Below are positions 16,412 to 19,887 of a DNA stretch of 19,887 bases, one piece after another. Within the stretch, counting starts at the first letter, position 1; each line of letters starts with the position of its first letter. Position numbers and translations under genes: made by a program. The notes below the pieces were generated by a model that saw only the letters and a program-made list of their open reading frames with translations, had not been told where the DNA came from and ran no database searches. The stretch is from UBA2798 sp046289975 (GTDB lineage: Bacteria > Bacteroidota > Bacteroidia > Flavobacteriales_D > UBA2798). The stretch is taken from NCBI GenBank assembly GCA_046289975.1, contig JBKBUQ010000044.1, positions 1-19,887 of the forward strand. The letters are read 5' to 3'.

Positions 16412-16456
16412 GGGTGCCGATTAAGATTCGGTCGGGAGGAATAGGGTAAATTTTCT

Positions 16457-16464
16457 TACTTTTA
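16457..16464 (+). promoter_or_regulatory. Probable -7 promoter element for the Crp/Fnr regulator
   Basis: TACTTTTA, seven of eight matches to TAnnTTTG, lies 17 bases before the regulator ATG; transcription would begin about ten bases before the start codon. The same octamer precedes recJ. No -33 element is evident. Confidence 0.4.
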
Positions 16465-16481
16465 GAGCATAAATAAGAACC

Positions 16482-17120
16482 ATGTCTGATATTCTCGAAC
16501 AGATCATACGCACCCGTTTTAAACAGTTCAATGAAGACGCGCTAATTGCCGAGATTCTTGAACATGGTGCATTGCACACTTGTGCAACCGAAGAGCAAAT
16601 CATAAATCCAGGTGCTTATATCAAAATGGTTCCTTTACTCGTGTATGGCTCCATACGCATCAGCAGGCAAGATGAAGAAGGACGTGAAATTTATCTGTAC
16701 CACCTGTATCCCGGCCAAACCTGCGCCATCTCGCTCAATTGTTGCATCAGCATGAAACCAAGCGAAGTGATGGCCATTGCTGAAGAAGAAACCGAATTCA
16801 TTTCCATTCCGGTGCACTTACTGGATGAATGGATTGTCAAGTATAAAAGCTGGAGAAATTTTATGTTTGAGACTTACAGAGAACGATTTCACGAATTGAT
16901 TCAGACCATTGATAATATTGCTTTTCATAAACTGGATGAACGCCTGGTAATTTTTTTGAATGAGCAAATCAAAGCGGGAAAATCAAAAACACTTCATCTT
17001 ACCCATCAGCAGATTGCTCAATCACTGGGATCATCGCGTGAAGTAATATCACGATTGCTGAAACAACTGGAACGTGACGGCAAAGTAAAACTGGGAAGGA
17101 ACGAGATTACAATGGCTTAG
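16482..17120 (+). CDS. Crp/Fnr-family transcriptional regulator
   Basis: A 212-residue regulator with an N-terminal cyclic-nucleotide-binding-like beta-roll (about 20-120), a dimerisation helix (about 122-150) and a C-terminal winged helix-turn-helix (LTHQQIAQSLGSSREVISRLL, whose second half is the recognition helix). Arg186, Glu187 and Arg191 occupy the places of the CRP residues that read the GTGA half-site. The CRP phosphate-binding cassette (GE and RS) is missing. In its place stands YPGQTCAISLNCC, with Cys81, Cys87 and Cys88, so cAMP is an unlikely ligand; FNR-type N-terminal iron-sulfur cysteines are also absent. A GTGA-N6-TCAC site lies 10 bases after its stop, ahead of a rhodanese operon, which is the obvious candidate target. 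Redox or sulfur sensing is inference. Confidence 0.93.
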   Translation: MSDILEQIIRTRFKQFNEDALIAEILEHGALHTCATEEQIINPGAYIKMVPLLVYGSIRISRQDEEGREIYLYHLYPGQTCAISLNCCISMKPSEVMAIAEEETEFISIPVHLLDEWIVKYKSWRNFMFETYRERFHELIQTIDNIAFHKLDERLVIFLNEQIKAGKSKTLHLTHQQIAQSLGSSREVISRLLKQLERDGKVKLGRNEITMA

Positions 17121-17129
17121 TCTCTGCTT

Positions 17130-17145
17130 TGTGAGATTTGTCACT
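17130..17145 (+). promoter_or_regulatory. CRP/FNR-type operator upstream of the rhodanese operon
   Basis: TGTGAGATTTGTCACT contains the perfect palindrome GTGA-N6-TCAC and matches the CRP consensus TGTGA-N6-TCACA at nine of ten positions. Its centre (17137.5) is about 42 bases upstream of the transcription start predicted from the TACCTTTG element at 17167-17174. That is the classical activator position for CRP and FNR at class II promoters. It lies between the regulator's stop codon and its likely target operon. Confidence 0.65.
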
Positions 17146-17166
17146 GCCGGATTTTACAGGGCGTCC

Positions 17167-17174
17167 TACCTTTG
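17167..17174 (+). promoter_or_regulatory. Bacteroidota -7 promoter element for the rhodanese operon
   Basis: TACCTTTG is a perfect TAnnTTTG element. Transcription would start near 17180, about 14 bases before the ATG at 17194. No TTTG -33 is found at the right distance (17144-17147 reads CTGC), as expected for a promoter that depends on an activator bound at 17130-17145. Confidence 0.6.
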
Positions 17175-17193
17175 CGCTATAAAATTTAGACGT

Positions 17194-17475
17194 ATGAATC
17201 TCCAGGAATTGGTAAAAGACCCAAAAACGGTTTTAATTGATGTAAGAACCCCAATGGAGTATGCCGACCAGCATATTGAAGGTTCCTTGAATATTCCTCT
17301 GGATACTGTTCCGGAAGAAATTGACCGCATCCGCAACCTGAACGCCCCCGTTGTATTGTTTTGTCGCTCCGGCGCACGCAGTGGTCAGGCCTTGATGTAT
17401 CTGCAGCAGGCGGGTATTAAAAACAGCTATAATGCTGGTGGAATCAGCAATGTGATGATCCTAAAAATGAATTAA
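17194..17475 (+). CDS. Single-domain rhodanese-like sulfurtransferase
   Basis: A 93-residue stand-alone rhodanese domain that carries sulfane sulfur on a cysteine persulfide. Seen: the entry motif IDVRTPMEYADQHIEGSLNIPL (start at residue 15; the string is split by an acidic turn) and the active-site loop FCRSGARSG with Cys57, followed by GGISN near the end. The loop length and the CRSGxRS pattern match sulfurtransferases rather than Cdc25-like phosphatases. The frame is open from a GTG at 17131, but that start lies inside the operator region and ahead of the predicted transcription start, and the fold begins at MNLQELV, so I use ATG 17194. One base separates its stop from the next rhodanese gene. 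No signal peptide is seen, so it is likely cytoplasmic. Confidence 0.93.
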   Translation: MNLQELVKDPKTVLIDVRTPMEYADQHIEGSLNIPLDTVPEEIDRIRNLNAPVVLFCRSGARSGQALMYLQQAGIKNSYNAGGISNVMILKMN

Positions 17476-17476
17476 T

Positions 17477-17785
17477 ATGTTCGGACTGATCAAAAATTTA
17501 TTTGGCGAGAAAACAGATTTTCGTGCCCTCATGAAAGAAGGCGCAATCATTATCGATGTGCGTACGCCACAGGAATACAAAGGTGGTCACATTAAAGGAT
17601 CACAAAATATCCCTCTGGATAAAATCGATGCACAGGCAGAAAGCATCCGAAAAAAAGGAAAGCCGGTAATTACTGTTTGCCGCTCCGGCGGAAGAAGCGG
17701 AATGGCTGCTGATATTCTTCGCAAAAAAGGAATTAAAGTGGCCAATGGCGGCCCCTGGAACAGTTTGCAGCGAAGCATAGAGTGA
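17477..17785 (+). CDS. Second single-domain rhodanese-like sulfurtransferase
   Basis: A 102-residue rhodanese domain paralogous to its upstream neighbour. It has IIIDVRTPQEYKGGHIKG (24-41), NIPLDKI (44-50) and the active-site loop VCRSGGRSG with Cys68, ending in NGGPWNSL. Before the fold there is a short amphipathic start (MFGLIKNLFG) that could touch the membrane, but there is no signal peptide. The spacing of one base from the first rhodanese and the closeness of the next gene put it in the same operon. Two adjacent, different rhodaneses suggest a sulfur relay or different acceptors; this is inference. Confidence 0.93.
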   Translation: MFGLIKNLFGEKTDFRALMKEGAIIIDVRTPQEYKGGHIKGSQNIPLDKIDAQAESIRKKGKPVITVCRSGGRSGMAADILRKKGIKVANGGPWNSLQRSIE

Positions 17786-17799
17786 AGCAATTCTCGTTT

Positions 17800-18000
17800 A
17801 TGCGCATTTTTCGCTTAGCACTTGGAGCGATGATCGTTGGTGAAGGACTTCACTCGGGCGATTACCTGCTGATTGTGCTTGGCGGTGTGCTAATTGTACA
17901 AGGTATTTTGAATAGGGGTTGCGGATTTGGAAATACCTGTACTGTCCGTTCAGATACAAAATCGGAACAAGAAATCAGCTATGAAAAAATTGATTCGTGA
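17800..18000 (+). CDS. Small DUF2892-like membrane protein
   Basis: A 66-residue protein with two hydrophobic helices separated by a short polar turn (MRIFRLALGAMIVGEGL, then HSGDY, then LLIVLGGVLIVQGILN), followed by GCGFGNTC and a hydrophilic tail. It resembles the small inner-membrane DUF2892/YgaP-type proteins that often accompany rhodaneses. Cys residues in GCGFGNTC lie at the membrane edge. I start at ATG 17800 because the family usually opens with MRI-R-L; a GTG at 17782 overlapping the rhodanese stop as GTGA is a possible alternative that adds six residues. The end overlaps the next gene by 20 bases. Confidence 0.75.
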   Translation: MRIFRLALGAMIVGEGLHSGDYLLIVLGGVLIVQGILNRGCGFGNTCTVRSDTKSEQEISYEKIDS

Positions 18001-18193
18001 TTGGAAAAAAACAATTGTAGGTATTGCAGCGGGAGCAATTGCGGGTTGGATGTATTGGTATTTTATTGGTTGCAGTAATGGATCATGTAGGATTTCATCA
18101 ACATGGTACATGAGCACCCTTTATTTTTCGATTGGGGGCGGATTGTTAGCCGAATCTTTTACGCCGACAAAAAAAGCTGAAACGAAAAATTAA
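17981..18193 (+). CDS. Small DUF6132-like membrane protein
   Basis: A 70-residue protein with two hydrophobic helices (IVGIAAGAIAGWMYWYFIG and STLYFSIGGGLLAESF) joined by a short loop holding CSNGSC. The layout matches the small Bacteroidota family I know as DUF6132, which often lies beside rhodanese genes; the family name is from memory. The start ATG 17981 lies 20 bases before the previous stop, so translation is coupled; a longer frame from 17927 would overlap far more and lacks the family-like opening. It ends the operon, four bases from the stop of the convergent phosphatase gene. Function is unknown; the paired cysteines suggest thiol or sulfur chemistry at the membrane. Confidence 0.75.
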   Translation: MKKLIRDWKKTIVGIAAGAIAGWMYWYFIGCSNGSCRISSTWYMSTLYFSIGGGLLAESFTPTKKAETKN

Positions 18194-18197
18194 ATTT

Positions 18198-19887
18198 TCA
18201 AAACAAGCGAACGCCCAATACACAAACATCATCTACCTGCTCCAAATCACCTCTCCAGTTTTCAAACGCAGTAAGTAACTGTTGTTGCTGTGTCAGCATG
18301 GAAGCTCCATTCATGGCAAGAAGCATTTTTTTGAAGTTCGCTTCTTTCAATTTTTTTCCTTTTTCTCCTCCAAACTGATCGCAGTACCCATCCGAAAAAA
18401 GGTAAAACACATCTCCGGCAATTGGCCGGATAGCATGCGTTGTAAATGGTTTCCTTCCGTCGAAACTACCGATGGGTTGTTTATCGGGTTTTATTTCTGT
18501 GATATTACCGTCACGCAAAATCCATAAAGGATTGTTCGCTCCTGACCAAAATAATTCTTTCGTGTTTGTATTAAATACAGCAAGTGAAATGTCCATTCCA
18601 TCCTTAACATCACTTTCAGATCGGGAAAATGTTTCCAGAACCAATTCCGTTACCTTATCCAAAATCGCTCCGGGATCTGTCATTCCGAATTCTTTTACAG
18701 TACGATGCAAGGCATTGGAACAAACCACACTCACCATTGCACCCGGTACTCCATGTCCGGTGCAATCTGCAACTGCAAAATAGATCAGTTTCTCATTGCG
18801 GGTATTGTTGACCTCTTCGAGCCAGTAAAAGTCACCGGCAACAATATCTTTTGGTTTATAGAGAATAAAACTATCGCGCAGCAAAGAAGTGAGATAGGCA
18901 ATAGGCGGTAAAATGGCATCCTGCAGTCGTTTTGCATAATTGATGGAATCAAGCACTTCTTTGTTCTTTTCTTCCACAATCGCTTTTTGCAATTCGATGA
19001 TTGATTTCTGCTGCATGATCTCTTCATTCGCCTTTTTCTTCTGACGATATCCCCGGTAGAGGGAAATCAGAAATATGATGAGCAACAGTGATGCTCCGCC
19101 AAACATCATATTTATTCTGCGCTGATCCTGTGTTTCTTTTTCAGCAAGTTTTTTCTGCTCTTGGGCAAGCATCGCTTTGTTACGTTCTGCTTCCGTTTGT
19201 GCCTTTTCACGGGCAAGTTGTTCTTCTTTTAAATTGGACTCCTGCTCCAGTAATAAAATTGAATTTTCCTTGATCTGATTCTCGGTTTTTTCCTTCTCTA
19301 AGGCCTCCTTGTTACGCAAAAGCATCAACTGACCAATTTTCTGATCTCTGCTGAGCATTTCAATTTGCTGTTCCTTTTTTGAGTTTTCATACTTCGCTTC
19401 CATCTCCCCCAATTGCTTTTGCTTCTCGAAATTCAGGGAACTATCACGAATCGTTAGAAATTTTTCAAAATACTGATAGGCTTTTTCATAATTACCCATA
19501 GTCGCATACGACTGATGCAATGATCGGTAAAGGTGTTGACCGGTATAAAGCGATCCGTGTTCTTTGAATTTTAATTCCGCCTCATGCAGGTATTTCACTG
19601 CCAATTCCGGCTTTTTTTCGATCTCAATCAAATCAATTCCAATGGCAATATTCACATTAAATACGCCGGATTCATTATCTGTTTTACGGAAGAATTCAAG
19701 CGCCTTTACCTTGTATTCAAATCCTTTTGTCGGTTCACCAAGTTCGTAATATGTAATTCCAAGGTTGGTATAAATAGATCCCAGATGACGCTTAATTGGA
19801 GATGTTGTAGTCTCGAGCAAATCTCCTGCCTTATGTAACAACACAAGCGCATCCTTCTGTTGTTTAAGCGCCTTAAGGGCAGAGCCC
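18198..19887 (-). CDS. TPR-repeat SpoIIE/PP2C-type phosphatase, 5' end cut by the window edge
   Basis: The frame stays open to the right edge, so the N-terminus is missing; 562 residues are visible. They hold the end of a TPR array (including LGITYYELGEPTKGFEYKVK), a long charged coiled coil rich in Gln, Glu and Lys, one membrane helix (INMMFGGASLLLIIFLISLY), a linker with AKRLQDAILPP, and a SpoIIE-type PP2C domain with GDFYW, ADCTGHGVPGA, DGMDI, SDGYCDQFGG and EQVDDVCVLGV. All metal ligands are present, so it should be active. It closely resembles the phosphatase at 11001-13079 in both linker and catalytic domain, though its coiled coil is longer. A TTG at 19844 would be a false start, because the TPR-like sequence ALKALKQQKDALVLL continues upstream. 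Confidence 0.9.
   Translation of the reverse strand, partial: GSALKALKQQKDALVLLHKAGDLLETTTSPIKRHLGSIYTNLGITYYELGEPTKGFEYKVKALEFFRKTDNESGVFNVNIAIGIDLIEIEKKPELAVKYLHEAELKFKEHGSLYTGQHLYRSLHQSYATMGNYEKAYQYFEKFLTIRDSSLNFEKQKQLGEMEAKYENSKKEQQIEMLSRDQKIGQLMLLRNKEALEKEKTENQIKENSILLLEQESNLKEEQLAREKAQTEAERNKAMLAQEQKKLAEKETQDQRRINMMFGGASLLLIIFLISLYRGYRQKKKANEEIMQQKSIIELQKAIVEEKNKEVLDSINYAKRLQDAILPPIAYLTSLLRDSFILYKPKDIVAGDFYWLEEVNNTRNEKLIYFAVADCTGHGVPGAMVSVVCSNALHRTVKEFGMTDPGAILDKVTELVLETFSRSESDVKDGMDISLAVFNTNTKELFWSGANNPLWILRDGNITEIKPDKQPIGSFDGRKPFTTHAIRPIAGDVFYLFSDGYCDQFGGEKGKKLKEANFKKMLLAMNGASMLTQQQQLLTAFENWRGDLEQVDDVCVLGVRLF

Noticed and set aside
17131..17193. GTG start at 17131 for the first rhodanese
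   Set aside because: It lies inside the GTGA-N6-TCAC operator and upstream of the predicted transcription start; the rhodanese fold begins at the ATG at 17194.

Overview
The window looks like chromosomal DNA of a member of the Bacteroidota, perhaps Flavobacteriales-like (the order is a guess). The grounds are: start codons rarely preceded by a Shine-Dalgarno sequence; several starts preceded by the Bacteroidota -7 promoter element TAnnTTTG; and lineage-typical genes (DUF6132-like and DUF2892-like small membrane proteins, a PolB-like 3'-5' exonuclease, TPR-SpoIIE phosphatases, a very long NtrY-like histidine kinase). No rRNA, tRNA, CRISPR array, transposase or phage gene was recognised. Most of the window is ordinary core genome.

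Layout. Bases 1-111 may hold the last 23 codons of a gene entering from the left. Bases 112-4637 (minus) hold enoyl-CoA hydratase, then a tight flippase-dut-uvrC cluster; a good intrinsic terminator sits between the hydratase and the flippase. Bases 4799-9171 (minus) hold a secreted protein of unknown function whose stop overlaps the TTG start of a 1229-residue orphan sensor kinase. recJ follows on the plus strand (9218-10954). Next come a minus-strand TPR/SpoIIE-type phosphatase (11001-13079), a 318-base AT-rich intergenic region and a plus-strand VIT1/CCC1-type metal transporter (13398-14105); this block appears more AT-rich than recJ. Bases 14148-16366 (minus) hold a SAM-dependent methyltransferase, a small lipoprotein and a DnaQ-fold exonuclease.

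Bases 16482-18193 (plus) form the most interesting unit: a Crp/Fnr-family regulator followed by two single-domain rhodaneses and two small membrane proteins with paired cysteines. Between the regulator and the first rhodanese lies a CRP/FNR-type palindrome, GTGA-N6-TCAC, centred about 42 bases upstream of the start predicted from a perfect TACCTTTG -7 element. The regulator has the Arg-Glu-x3-Arg recognition helix expected to read GTGA and carries a cysteine cluster where CRP binds cAMP. I read this as a locally wired sulfur or thiol-stress switch; that reading is inference. A second TPR/SpoIIE phosphatase, paralogous to the first, runs off the right edge (18198-19887).

Functional themes: DNA and nucleotide maintenance (uvrC, dut, recJ, the DnaQ-like exonuclease), envelope (flippase, secreted proteins), signalling (orphan kinase, two phosphatases), metal export or storage (VIT) and sulfur handling (rhodanese operon).
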